The notes under the pieces: model-generated | Database searches by the model: none | Seen by the model: the letters and a program-made list of their open reading frames with translations, nothing else | Told to the model about the DNA's origin: nothing | NCBI GenBank assembly: GCA_033763795.1 | Contig: JANRJV010000036.1 | Location: 1 to 49,711, forward strand | Direction: 5' to 3' | Length of the DNA: 49,711 nucleotides | DNA from: JAEUIV01 sp033763795 | Lineage (GTDB): Bacteria > Planctomycetota > Phycisphaerae > Phycisphaerales > UBA1924 | Translations under genes and position numbers: made by a program | Shown here: positions 1-7,540 of the stretch, one piece after another | Layout of the letters: every line of letters begins with the position of its first letter | Position numbering within the stretch: position 1 is the stretch's first letter

Positions 1-1689
1 GGGTCGGGCCGGGGTGCGGTCCTGGTTCTTGCCGCGGCGGTCGACCATGAACTGCTCGACCTTGCGGGCGAGGGCCTGGCCCCGGGAGTTGAGCTCGGCG
101 GCGGCCTCGCTGGTGGAGGCGTTGGCGCGGGCGACCTCGTCGGCCGACGCGCTGACGGAGCTGATCTGCTCGCGGATCTGCGAGCCCAGCTCGGCCTGGC
201 GCTTCACGCGTCCCACGATCTCGGAGATGGCCTGGGAGGTCCGCCGGACGGAGTCGACGATGCGCGTCAGGCCCGCGCTGGCGTCGCCGGCGAAGCGCAC
301 GCCCTCGCGGACGCGTTCGGTGCCCTCGTTCATGCGGGCGACGGCGTCCTTGGTCTCCGACTGGATCTGGCGGATGGCGTCGGCGACTTCCTTGGTTGCG
401 TGCGTGGTGCGCTCGGCGAGCTTGCGGACCTCGTCGGCGACGACGGCGAAGCCCCGGCCGTGCTCGCCAGCGCGGGCGGCCTCGATGGCGGCGTTGAGCG
501 CCAGCAGGTTCGTCTGGTCGGCGATGTCGTTGATGACCTCGATGATCTGCCCGATCTGGTCGGACCGGCTGCCCAGGCTGGTGACGCGCTCGGCGCCGGC
601 GGAGACGACCTCCTCGATCGAGCGGATGCTCTCGATGGTCTTCTCGACGATGCCGCCGCCTTCCTCGGCGACGCGGCCGGCCTGGCTCGCGGTCTCCGAG
701 GCGCTGGTCGACTGCTGGGCGACCTCGTCGGCGAAGCGGGACAGCTCCTCGACCGCGCCCACGATCTGCTGGACGGTCTGGGTCTGGAGCTGCATGGAGC
801 GGGAGGTTTCCTCGGTGGCGGCGGCGATGCGTTCGGTTCCGCTGCACACGCCGCCCGACATCTCGCGGACCTCGCGGATGACGTCGTGGACCGTGCGGGC
901 GAAGCCGTTGAAGCACTCGGCGAGGCGGCCGATCTCGCTCTTGTCGTCCAGGTTCTCGACGCGCTGCGTGAGGTCGCCCTCGCCCTCGGCGATGTCCGCC
1001 ATGCGGTCGGCGACGCGGCGCACGGGGCCCGTGATGCTGCGGCCGATCACCCACGCGAGCGCGATCACGGCGGCGACGGTGGCGCCGCCCACGGCGAGGG
1101 TCACCTTCTCGGTGCGGCTGACGGCGGCGGCGGCGGCCCGCTCGGTCTCAGCGGCGGCGGCCTGCGCCGCCTGCACGACGTCGTTGATGATCTCCCGATG
1201 CTGGCGGTACAGGAGGAGGACCTTCTGGTCGTTGACGACGCGCGCCTCGTCGAACTTGCCCTCCTGCACGAGCGGGATCATCTCCCGGCGGATGACCTCG
1301 TAGATCTTGAGCGCGGGCTCGCTGGCCGCCTCGAGCGAGACGAGCTGCGGGCTGCCCGGGGGCAGCGCCACGCGCCAGTGGGCCATGCGGGCGTTGAAGT
1401 CCTTCTCCAGCTGGTCGAGCTGCTTCACGAGGCGGGTCTGCTCGCCCTTGTCCTCCGCGTCGGCGAGCTCGTGGGCGGTCAGGAAGCTCTCGATCACGAA
1501 GGCGGGCGGGGGGAGCACGTCCGCCAGAAGGTCCTTGTCGCGGACCAGCGTGTCGTAGCGGGGCCCGTTGATCGTGATCTCGCTGTACGAGACGCGGGCG
1601 ATCAGCTGGAATGCCACGAGGGCGACCAGCGGGATCGCGGTGATGATCGCAAGCCGGGTCGTGATATTCAGATTTCTAAGTCCGAGCAA
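1..1689 (-). CDS. methyl-accepting chemotaxis protein (C-terminus cut by window edge)
   Basis: Transmembrane chemoreceptor that would pass a ligand signal to CheA/CheW. The reading frame is open from 1689 to the window edge (563 codons), so the C-terminal end is missing. The predicted order is TM1 (residues about 13-31), a helical periplasmic sensor region (about 32-195), TM2 (about 196-216), a HAMP domain (about 217-270) and the MCP signalling coiled coil. The signature hairpin tip (IADQTNLLALNAAIEAARAG, followed by EHGRGFAVVADEVRKLAER) lies near residues 385-425. The start is TTG at 1689, chosen because GGAGGT sits 5 nt upstream (1695-1700). The STAS gene lies upstream on the same strand, separated by 213 bp. 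The family assignment is firm; the ligand is unknown. Confidence 0.93.
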   Translation of the reverse strand, partial: MLGLRNLNITTRLAIITAIPLVALVAFQLIARVSYSEITINGPRYDTLVRDKDLLADVLPPPAFVIESFLTAHELADAEDKGEQTRLVKQLDQLEKDFNARMAHWRVALPPGSPQLVSLEAASEPALKIYEVIRREMIPLVQEGKFDEARVVNDQKVLLLYRQHREIINDVVQAAQAAAAETERAAAAAVSRTEKVTLAVGGATVAAVIALAWVIGRSITGPVRRVADRMADIAEGEGDLTQRVENLDDKSEIGRLAECFNGFARTVHDVIREVREMSGGVCSGTERIAAATEETSRSMQLQTQTVQQIVGAVEELSRFADEVAQQSTSASETASQAGRVAEEGGGIVEKTIESIRSIEEVVSAGAERVTSLGSRSDQIGQIIEVINDIADQTNLLALNAAIEAARAGEHGRGFAVVADEVRKLAERTTHATKEVADAIRQIQSETKDAVARMNEGTERVREGVRFAGDASAGLTRIVDSVRRTSQAISEIVGRVKRQAELGSQIREQISSVSASADEVARANASTSEAAAELNSRGQALARKVEQFMVDRRGKNQDRTPARP

Positions 1690-1902
1690 GGGCCACCTCC
1701 GCGCTGCGCCGTCCGGCGCCGCTCGGCGTGGATATCGAGCAGGCTCGGAGGCGTCTGCAGCGCGGCGGGGCGAAACCCTCACTCAGGGGGAGACAAATGT
1801 CCCGGAGCCCGGCGGCGCGCGTCGAAGCACCCCGGCTCAAACGCCCCATAACCCGAGGCCTCACGCGGCGCCGGGCGCGTCCGACCAGCCGCGCGGACCG
1901 GT

Positions 1903-2277
1903 TCAGATCGGGCGCACGGCTTCGGCCAGGGCGTCCGTCAGGTTGGTGTAGAGGGGCATGATGGTGTTGAGGCGCGTGAGGCGGAAGACCTCCAGCAACT
2001 CGCGCTGGTCGGCGGCGATGCGCATGACGCGGCCCGAGGCGCGGAGCGCCTGCTGCATGCGGAGGAGCAGGCCCAGCCGCATCGTGCCGCAGAACGACTT
2101 GCCCGTCAGGTCCATGATGTACACGCGCTCCGTAGCGGAGCGCATCTCTTCGAGAAGGGCGGTGAAGGCTTCCTTGTCGTGCTCCTTGACGAGCCGGACG
2201 GCAAAGGGCGAACCCTCCACCGGCGCGTCGAACCGCAGCACCGTCAGATGATCCGGAAGCGAGGAGCCCGAACTCAC
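1903..2277 (-). CDS. STAS-domain protein, anti-sigma-factor-antagonist-like
   Basis: Single STAS domain of about 124 residues, the fold used by SpoIIAA/RsbV-type partner-switch proteins. The diagnostic strand-turn-helix reads DLTGKSFCGTMRLGLLL. In the family this is normally close to D-[LV]-S-x-[VT]-x-F-[IM]-D-S-S-G-L-x-x-L, with the first Ser of DSSG phosphorylated. Here DSSG is replaced by GTMR, leaving only a Thr at the phospho-site. GTG at 2277 is preferred over GTG at 2286 because GGGAAGGT (2285-2292) would overlap the latter but sits about 7 nt before the former. It lies upstream of the MCP gene, which hints at a signalling role. The partner is unknown; the two SpoIIE phosphatases in this window are candidates. 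Confidence 0.8.
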   Translation of the reverse strand: MSSGSSLPDHLTVLRFDAPVEGSPFAVRLVKEHDKEAFTALLEEMRSATERVYIMDLTGKSFCGTMRLGLLLRMQQALRASGRVMRIAADQRELLEVFRLTRLNTIMPLYTNLTDALAEAVRPI

Positions 2278-2369
2278 GCAGCGCACCTTCCCGTCAAGCA
2301 GCCCACGCCGGATTCCGGGCCCGCCCCGGCCCGGGTCGATCGTTCACGCCCGGATGGTAGCCACCGGGA

Positions 2370-3437
2370 TCAGCCCTCGTCGTCGAGCCCTTCGACGGGC
2401 CCCTTGCCCGCGCCGCGGCCCGGGAAGATCGGGTTGATGTGCACGGTGGGCGACTCGTACCTCACGCGCAGGGGCGGGCGCGCGATGCGCTGGGCGGCGG
2501 AGCGCGCGTTGGCGAGGCTGTACTCGAAGCCGATGGAGCGGCGGCGGAGCTCGCGGGCCACGGTGCAGGTCGTGCCGCTGCCCAGGAACGGGTCGAGGAC
2601 CAGGTCGCCCTCGTTGGAGCAGGCGCGGATGACGCGCTCGAGATAGACCTCGGGGATCTGGTTGTCGTGGCCCGGGCGGCGCTCCTTGTTGTTGCCCTGG
2701 ACGCGGCCCCAGTACTTGCCGTACCAGACGTCCATGGGGACGCGCAGGCCGCTCTTGCCCTCTTTCTTCTGGAAGGTGCGCGCGTCGGCGTAGGTGGTGG
2801 CCCGGTCGGAGGGCTCGAGGATGGGCTCCTCGTTCCAGACGCGCCGAGCCGCGTCCTTAACGAAGTACAGGACGTGGACCTTCGAGTTGATGAACCGCCC
2901 CGAGACGTTCTGGCCGAAGCGGTAGTGCCAGACGCACCAGTTGATCATGGTCATGCGCTGGGGAACGGTGCGGCCGAGGATGGGCAATCCCTTGAGGTAG
3001 CAGACGATCTCTGCGGCCCAGTCGTCCGGGATGTTCACCCAGAGCGCGCCGCGCGGCCCGAGCGCGCGGATGCACCCGTCGAGCCAGTCGAGCGTGAAGG
3101 ACATGTAGTCGTGCGTGTCGAGGGCGTCGTCCCAGACGCGGTTGCCCCGCACGGCTTCGCCCGTCACGCGCTCGACGCGGTCGTACTCCCGCTTCCAGTT
3201 GAAGGGCGGATCGGCGTAGATGAGGTCGACGCTGCCCGGCGCGCACTCCTTCAAGAGATCGCGGCAGTCGCCCACGTGGACGGTGGTCGAGACGTCGCCC
3301 GGGATCCTGATGATCGAGTCCGCCTTGGACGGCTGGGCGGGCTTGGCGGCACGTGGGCCGCCGTCCTTGGGAGGCCGCGGGGGCTTGGCGGATCGGGATC
3401 GAGGGGCAGACGTCTTGGAGCGCCGGGTCGCGGGCAT
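2370..3437 (-). CDS. beta-class DNA methyltransferase (adenine-N6 or cytosine-N4), orphan
   Basis: Site-specific amino-methyltransferase of 355 aa. Catalytic motif IV (DPPF, residues 76-79, within YADPPFNWKREYD) precedes the AdoMet-binding motif I (DPFLGSGTT, about 282-290), the order that defines the beta class (CcrM/HinfI type). DPPF favours N6-adenine. The first 40 residues are Lys/Arg/Pro-rich and probably disordered. ATG at 3437 is chosen: the open frame extends further upstream, but that part is low-complexity, and TACATT lies 8 nt before the ATG with no Shine-Dalgarno, suggesting a leaderless start. No restriction-endonuclease gene is adjacent, so it looks like an orphan methylase, perhaps regulatory. 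The target sequence cannot be read from the protein. Confidence 0.9.
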   Translation of the reverse strand: MPATRRSKTSAPRSRSAKPPRPPKDGGPRAAKPAQPSKADSIIRIPGDVSTTVHVGDCRDLLKECAPGSVDLIYADPPFNWKREYDRVERVTGEAVRGNRVWDDALDTHDYMSFTLDWLDGCIRALGPRGALWVNIPDDWAAEIVCYLKGLPILGRTVPQRMTMINWCVWHYRFGQNVSGRFINSKVHVLYFVKDAARRVWNEEPILEPSDRATTYADARTFQKKEGKSGLRVPMDVWYGKYWGRVQGNNKERRPGHDNQIPEVYLERVIRACSNEGDLVLDPFLGSGTTCTVARELRRRSIGFEYSLANARSAAQRIARPPLRVRYESPTVHINPIFPGRGAGKGPVEGLDDEG

Positions 3438-3445
3438 GCGCGGGC

Positions 3446-3451
3446 AATGTA
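3446..3451 (-). promoter_or_regulatory. -10-like hexamer TACATT, 8 nt before methyltransferase ATG
   Basis: TACATT on the minus strand fits TANNNT and ends 8 nt before the ATG. There is no purine-rich ribosome site in the gap. The spacing would place transcription initiation at or next to the start codon. One of several such cases in the window. Confidence 0.4.
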
Positions 3452-3586
3452 GCGCAAAGCCCGAGAACGCGCCACGGCGGACGCCGCCTTGCGGTGCGCG
3501 GACGGAAGCCGACGCGTGGGCGGCTGGCGGGGCTCGGTCGGGCAGGGCGGTCCGGGGCGGTCCGGGGGCAGTCGGGGGTCGGCAGT

Positions 3587-3615
3587 TTGAGCCCGGAAGC
3601 AAGCCCGGCTATCCT
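3587..3615 (+). promoter_or_regulatory. probable sigma-70-type promoter of tRNA-Ala
   Basis: TTGAGC (3587-3592), a 17-nt spacer and TATCCT (3610-3615) lie about 40 nt upstream of the tRNA, giving a leader of about 30 nt. The match to TTGACA-N17-TATAAT is good for such GC-rich DNA. Confidence 0.55.
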
Positions 3616-3654
3616 TTGCTCCCCCCGCTGCTCGGAGGCGGGCACAACCTGGTT

Positions 3655-3727
3655 GGGGCTGTAGCTCAATTGGGAGAGCGCATCCATGGCATGGATGAGG
3701 TTGTCGGTTCGATCCCGATCAGCTCCA
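3655..3727 (+). tRNA. tRNA-Ala (anticodon GGC)
   Basis: Full cloverleaf. The acceptor strands GGGGCTG / CAGCTCC pair with one G-U. The D arm is GCTC/GAGC. The anticodon stem CATCC/GGATG encloses loop ATGGCAT, with anticodon GGC. The T arm is GTCGG-TTCGATC-CCGAT. The discriminator is A, and CCA is not encoded. Confidence 0.97.
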
Positions 3728-3737
3728 CTTTGACGAG

Positions 3738-3766
3738 ACGCCCGGCGACACCCGCCGGGCGTTTGT
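3738..3766 (+). terminator. intrinsic terminator after tRNA-Ala
   Basis: Perfect 10-bp stem ACGCCCGGCG / CGCCGGGCGT with a 5-nt loop, followed by TTGTCATT, 10 nt past the tRNA. The same hairpin lies 32 nt beyond the stop of the convergent SpoIIE gene and may also serve it, although no U-run follows on that strand. Confidence 0.85.
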
Positions 3767-3794
3767 CATTGGGGGCGGCGGGGCCGCTTCGGGC

Positions 3795-5438
3795 TCATTC
3801 GTCCCAGGCGACCATGGCCGCCGTCGCGTCGTCGTCGAGCGTCCCGGTGCCGGCGTGGCGGCGGACGGAGTCGAGGATGATCCCGGGGTCGATGTCGGGC
3901 CCGGTAGCGCTAAGCAGGGCCTCGCGGACCCGGTCGCGCCCGAACATCTCGCCGGAGGGCGATCGCTGCTCAATGATGCCGTCGCTGTAGAGGAGCGTGG
4001 CGGCGCCGGCCTCGAAACCGAGCATCTCGGCGGGGTAGTCGAAATCCGGGTCGACGCCCAGCGGCGGCCCGCCCGCGCTGTCGACGATGTGGACCGCGCG
4101 ATCGGGCGAGAAGTGCATCCAGTGCCCATGGCCGGCGTCGACGAAGGTGAGCGTGCGGGCCTCGCGGTCGTAGACGCCCACCCAGAGCGAGACGAAGCGG
4201 TTGGGCGCCGAGTGGGCCGAGAGATAGGCGGAGGTTGCGCGGACGGCCAGCGCGGGGTCCGAGTGCTGGCGCAGGGTGGCGTTGAGATGCGACTGGGCGG
4301 CGGCCATGAGGATGCCCGCGCCCACGCCGTGGCCCGTGACGTCCCCGATGCACACGGCGGTGCGGGTGGGCGAGAGCGGGACGACGTCGAACAGGTCGCC
4401 CGCGACGAACGAGCCGGGCTGCATGGCGAGCCGGTAACGCAGCCCCTGCATCGACCCGCTGGTCGGGATGATGAGCTGCTGGGCCTCGCGTGCGGCGGAG
4501 AGCTCGGACTCCAGCTCGCGGCGGCGGCCCTCGATCTCGGCGCGCTTGAGGTTGGCGAAGGCCAGGCCCGCCAGTCGCGAGAGCGTGACGCAGAAGTCTG
4601 CGGAATCGCCCCGCACGCGTGACTCGCCGCCGCGGGCGTCGATGTAGAGCACGGCGACGACGGCGGCGTCGATCATGACCGGCGCGGCGAGGGCGGAGTG
4701 GATGCCCAGGTCCGCGATGGAGACGGCCACGTCGGCGGTCATGCGCGAGCTCATGCGCGTAACGCGCCCGGCCGCCGCCTCGCGCACGAGCGAGCGGCTG
4801 ATGGAGAAGGGCTTCTCGGAGTGCCCCTCGGCGTTGAAGGAGGCGATGACCTCAACGCGGCTGCCCTCTTCCATGGGGCGGATCAGGGCGGCGCGCGTGA
4901 GCCCGCTGCCCGCGACCGCCGCGCGGATGAGCATCGAGGCGAGTTCTTTCTCTGTGCGGGCCTTGTTGAGCTCCGACGCGTAGTCCAGCAGCAGCGAGAG
5001 CCTCTGCTGGGCCATGCCCCCCAGCTGGCCCTCCTGGATGGTCTCGACGTAGGTCGCGGGGCCCGAGGAATCGTCGACGGTGTTCATCGCCAGCGGAGCG
5101 GGCCCGGAGCCTCCCACGCGGAAGAGCCACGGTCCGAGCGAGACGAGGTCCCCGTCTTCGAGCGGGGCCGGCTCGCCCGACTGGATGGCCAGCGCGTTGA
5201 CGAGCGTGCCGGCGCGGCTGCCGTGGTCCACGATGAACCAGCGGTCGCCGCGCGCGCTGAGCGTGCAGTGGTTCCGCGAGACCGTGGGGTCCATCAGGCA
5301 GATATCGCAGTCGACGGCGCGGCCGACGCGGGCGCTGGAGCCGGGAGCGATCTCGATGGGCGGGGCTTCGGGCCCGGCGATCCGGACCAGTCGGAGCGTT
5401 CCTGTCGTCCCGCCGGTGCTGGATGTGCGATGCATCAC
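3795..5438 (-). CDS. FHA-GAF-SpoIIE (PP2C-type) serine phosphatase
   Basis: Cytoplasmic signalling phosphatase of 547 aa with no membrane segment. The FHA domain (about 16-107) carries the phosphothreonine-binding signature RVGR (37-40), SRNH (54-57) and GSRAGTLVN. A GAF-type sensor domain follows (about 145-295), then a short helical linker (about 296-322). The SpoIIE/PP2C domain (about 325-545) has metal ligands in GDLFD (347-351) and GDVTGHG (365-371). Such proteins usually dephosphorylate STAS-domain antagonists. GTG at 5438 or ATG at 5435 could be the start; GGGAGG lies 6 or 9 nt upstream. It is the last gene of the 9.76-3.8 kb minus-strand run, 34 bp after DUF486. The domain assignment is secure; the substrate is unknown. 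Confidence 0.92.
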   Translation of the reverse strand: MMHRTSSTGGTTGTLRLVRIAGPEAPPIEIAPGSSARVGRAVDCDICLMDPTVSRNHCTLSARGDRWFIVDHGSRAGTLVNALAIQSGEPAPLEDGDLVSLGPWLFRVGGSGPAPLAMNTVDDSSGPATYVETIQEGQLGGMAQQRLSLLLDYASELNKARTEKELASMLIRAAVAGSGLTRAALIRPMEEGSRVEVIASFNAEGHSEKPFSISRSLVREAAAGRVTRMSSRMTADVAVSIADLGIHSALAAPVMIDAAVVAVLYIDARGGESRVRGDSADFCVTLSRLAGLAFANLKRAEIEGRRRELESELSAAREAQQLIIPTSGSMQGLRYRLAMQPGSFVAGDLFDVVPLSPTRTAVCIGDVTGHGVGAGILMAAAQSHLNATLRQHSDPALAVRATSAYLSAHSAPNRFVSLWVGVYDREARTLTFVDAGHGHWMHFSPDRAVHIVDSAGGPPLGVDPDFDYPAEMLGFEAGAATLLYSDGIIEQRSPSGEMFGRDRVREALLSATGPDIDPGIILDSVRRHAGTGTLDDDATAAMVAWDE

Positions 5439-5472
5439 GCGTCCCCTCCCGCCGGTCGCCGGTCGCGGGCCC

Positions 5473-5841
5473 TCAGCCCGCGGCGCGGCGTCCCAGCATG
5501 GCCACCGCCACGCCCGCGAAGACCAGCACCATGGCCAGCGCGTCCGTCATGCGCGGCCGCTCCTTGAGGACGACGATCGTGAAGACGATGAATACGCTGA
5601 GCGTGATCGCTTCCTGGAGGATCTTGAGCTGCGGGGCGGAGAAGGGCCCGCCCTGTGAGACATGCCCCAGCCGATTGGCCGGCACCTGCAACGCGTACTC
5701 CGGGAGCGCGATCAGCCATGAGATGAACACCGCCGTCGGGATCGACCAGGCCGCCTTCTTGAGATGCCCGTACCAGGCCCACGTCATGAAGACGTTCGAC
5801 GCGGTGAGGAGCAACACAGTCATCACGATCCGTGATGTCAT
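5473..5841 (-). CDS. DUF486 / DMT-family small membrane protein
   Basis: Protein of 122 aa with about four transmembrane helices and the family hallmark NVFMTWAWYGHLK near the N-terminus. The family is widely conserved and related to the drug/metabolite transporter fold; its function is not established. The start is ATG at 5841, only 9 bp after the pssA stop. No Shine-Dalgarno is visible; instead TAAACT, which includes the pssA stop codon, lies 6 nt before the ATG. It sits between pssA and the SpoIIE phosphatase on the same strand. Confidence 0.9.
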   Translation of the reverse strand: MTSRIVMTVLLLTASNVFMTWAWYGHLKKAAWSIPTAVFISWLIALPEYALQVPANRLGHVSQGGPFSAPQLKILQEAITLSVFIVFTIVVLKERPRMTDALAMVLVFAGVAVAMLGRRAAG

Positions 5842-5847
5842 GGGGCG

Positions 5848-5853
5848 AGTTTA
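5848..5853 (-). promoter_or_regulatory. -10-like hexamer TAAACT before the DUF486 gene
   Basis: TANNNT element ending 6 nt before the ATG and overlapping the TAA stop of pssA. No ribosome-binding purine tract is present. It may be a promoter internal to the operon giving a leaderless transcript. The overlap with a stop codon makes chance more likely here than at other sites. Confidence 0.3.
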
Positions 5854-6780
5854 GCGGTCGCCGGGCGTGTCGAGGGCGGCGGTGTGCGGACCGGTCGGGC
5901 CGGCCCCCATGATCCGCGGGGAATCGGCGGGCTGGGCCCGCTGTGCGGGGGCCGACGACGGCGCCCCCTCGGCCGGGCCGTCGAGAGCGGGCCTGGCGAG
6001 GGCCTGCCCGCCGGCCATCCGTCGGCGGATCCGAGCGCGGTGCGCGATGCTCACCGGGATCGACAGCAGGTAGAGCGAGGCAAGGGCCGCGCCGGTCAGC
6101 CAGGCGTCGCGCGCCGCGCTGACGACGACCAGCCCCAGCCCGACCATCAGAACCGGCACCGCCTTCCGCGGGATGCGCAGCTTCTTGAGCGAGTAGCAGG
6201 GCTGCCGCGAGATCATCAGCCACGCGACGAAGAAGACGTGCAGGATCACCAGCCACTCGGGCAGCCTGAACGGGATCAGTCGCGAGGCGTCGAGCATCGG
6301 GGGGATGAGCGAGACCGCCGCGGCGGCCGGGGTGGGCAGCCCCACGAAGAACCGCGAGAGCGGCGAGCCGGCCGCGGTCTTCTTCGCGACGGTGAAGCGC
6401 GCCAGCCGCAGCGCCGCGCACAGCGCATACGTCATCGTCGCGGCGAGCCCCGGTGCGTCGGCGTCACGGAGCATCCACTGGTGAAGGATCACCGCGGGCG
6501 CCACGCCGAAGGAGCAGAAGTCCGAGAGTGAGTCGAGCACCGCGCCGAACTTCGACTGGGCGCGGAGGAGGCGGGCGGCCCCGCCGTCGAGCGCGTCAAA
6601 GACCGCGGCGACGGCGATCGCCGACAGGGCGCGGTCCCAGTCGGCCATCAGCGAGAAGTGCAGCGACGCCAGCCCGCTGCACAGCGAGACGGTGGTCAGC
6701 AGGTTGGGGACCAGGCGCCTGACGGGGACGGAGCGGGCCCGCCTGCGCACGCGGCTGAGGGCTTCGGCGCGGTCCATCAT
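5851..6780 (-). CDS. pssA: CDP-diacylglycerol-serine O-phosphatidyltransferase
   Basis: Integral membrane enzyme making phosphatidylserine from CDP-diacylglycerol and L-serine. The CDP-alcohol phosphotransferase motif is complete: D65-G-x2-A-R70, G79, D83 and D87, in the required DG(x)2AR(x)8G(x)3D(x)3D spacing. About six to eight hydrophobic segments follow. The C-terminal 60 or so residues are Pro/Ala-rich and probably disordered. ATG at 6780 overlaps the psd stop by 4 bp (ATGA), implying translational coupling. The frame is open far upstream of this ATG, but that part only shadows psd. With psd it forms the PE synthesis pair. Confidence 0.95.
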   Translation of the reverse strand: MMDRAEALSRVRRRARSVPVRRLVPNLLTTVSLCSGLASLHFSLMADWDRALSAIAVAAVFDALDGGAARLLRAQSKFGAVLDSLSDFCSFGVAPAVILHQWMLRDADAPGLAATMTYALCAALRLARFTVAKKTAAGSPLSRFFVGLPTPAAAAVSLIPPMLDASRLIPFRLPEWLVILHVFFVAWLMISRQPCYSLKKLRIPRKAVPVLMVGLGLVVVSAARDAWLTGAALASLYLLSIPVSIAHRARIRRRMAGGQALARPALDGPAEGAPSSAPAQRAQPADSPRIMGAGPTGPHTAALDTPGDR

Positions 6781-7493
6781 GGCGTGCCACCGGTGGTCGT
6801 GCGCCGCCGCGCGATGACTGTTTCGCCCGCGACGGACCGGTCCCCCACGCGGACCAGGACCTCGTACTCCCCGGGCACGTAATGATCGACGCGCGAGCCG
6901 AACCGGATGAGGCCGAAACGCTGGCCCGCGCTGAGGGCCGCGCCCTCGGCGACGCGGCACACGATCCGCCGCGCGATCAGCCCGGCGATCTGCACGACCG
7001 CCAGGCGGCGGCCCGAGGGCGTGCGCAGCACCAGGCCCAGTCGCTCGTTGTGTTCGCTGGCCTTGTCGAGAGAGGCGTTGAAGAACTTGCCGGGGCGGTA
7101 CGAGCGCTTCTCGACGACGGCGTCGACGGGGGCGCGGTTGACGTGGACGTTGAAGATGTTCATGAAGATGGAGACGCGCCACATGCCGTCGGTCTCGGCG
7201 GGGGCGAGCCCGAGCTCGGCAGGCGGGCCGCCGGGAGCCGCAAAGCTGACCACGCCGTCGGCCCCGCTGACGATCAGTCCCTCGCCCGCGGGCGTGCGGC
7301 GTTCCGGATCTCTGAAGAACCAGACGGCCCACGTGAGCACGACGACGGAGACGACCGCCGCGCCGATCCCCGCGGGGGCGGCGATCCACCACGCCGCGGC
7401 GCTGACCACCGCGGCGACCAGCGCCAGCCCGCCGATGACGGGCCAGCCTTCGGGAGCGATGAAACCGGCTTTATTCCGGCCCTGCGCGTTCAT
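6777..7493 (-). CDS. psd: phosphatidylserine decarboxylase, short type
   Basis: Pyruvoyl-dependent enzyme converting phosphatidylserine to phosphatidylethanolamine. The 238-aa size fits the short archaeal-type subfamily. Two N-terminal hydrophobic segments span about 18-58. Recognisable motifs are FFRDPER (59-65), FMNIFNVHVNR (110-120), ASEHNER (145-151) and the self-cleavage site RFGS-RVD, where cleavage at G199-S200 would turn Ser200 into the pyruvoyl group. It starts with ATG at 7493; TAGGAT lies 8 nt upstream, which could be a -10 or, through its AGGA, a weak Shine-Dalgarno. It is coupled to pssA by a 4-bp overlap. Confidence 0.95.
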   Translation of the reverse strand: MNAQGRNKAGFIAPEGWPVIGGLALVAAVVSAAAWWIAAPAGIGAAVVSVVVLTWAVWFFRDPERRTPAGEGLIVSGADGVVSFAAPGGPPAELGLAPAETDGMWRVSIFMNIFNVHVNRAPVDAVVEKRSYRPGKFFNASLDKASEHNERLGLVLRTPSGRRLAVVQIAGLIARRIVCRVAEGAALSAGQRFGLIRFGSRVDHYVPGEYEVLVRVGDRSVAGETVIARRRTTTGGTP

Positions 7494-7501
7494 GCGACGT
7501 C

Positions 7502-7507
7502 ATCCTA
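7502..7507 (-). promoter_or_regulatory. -10-like hexamer TAGGAT before psd
   Basis: TAGGAT ends 8 nt before the psd ATG. The identical hexamer precedes purE and rnpB. Its AGGA could alternatively be a short Shine-Dalgarno, so the reading is ambiguous. Confidence 0.35.
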
Positions 7508-7540
7508 CGCATGTGACGCGGAACCGTACGCCGGCGGGGC

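Noticed and set aside
5851..7392. Possible gene fusion or frameshift where the pssA frame stays open back into psd
   Set aside because: The upstream part is an Arg-rich frame-shifted shadow of psd. Both genes are intact and joined by a normal ATGA overlap at 6777-6780.
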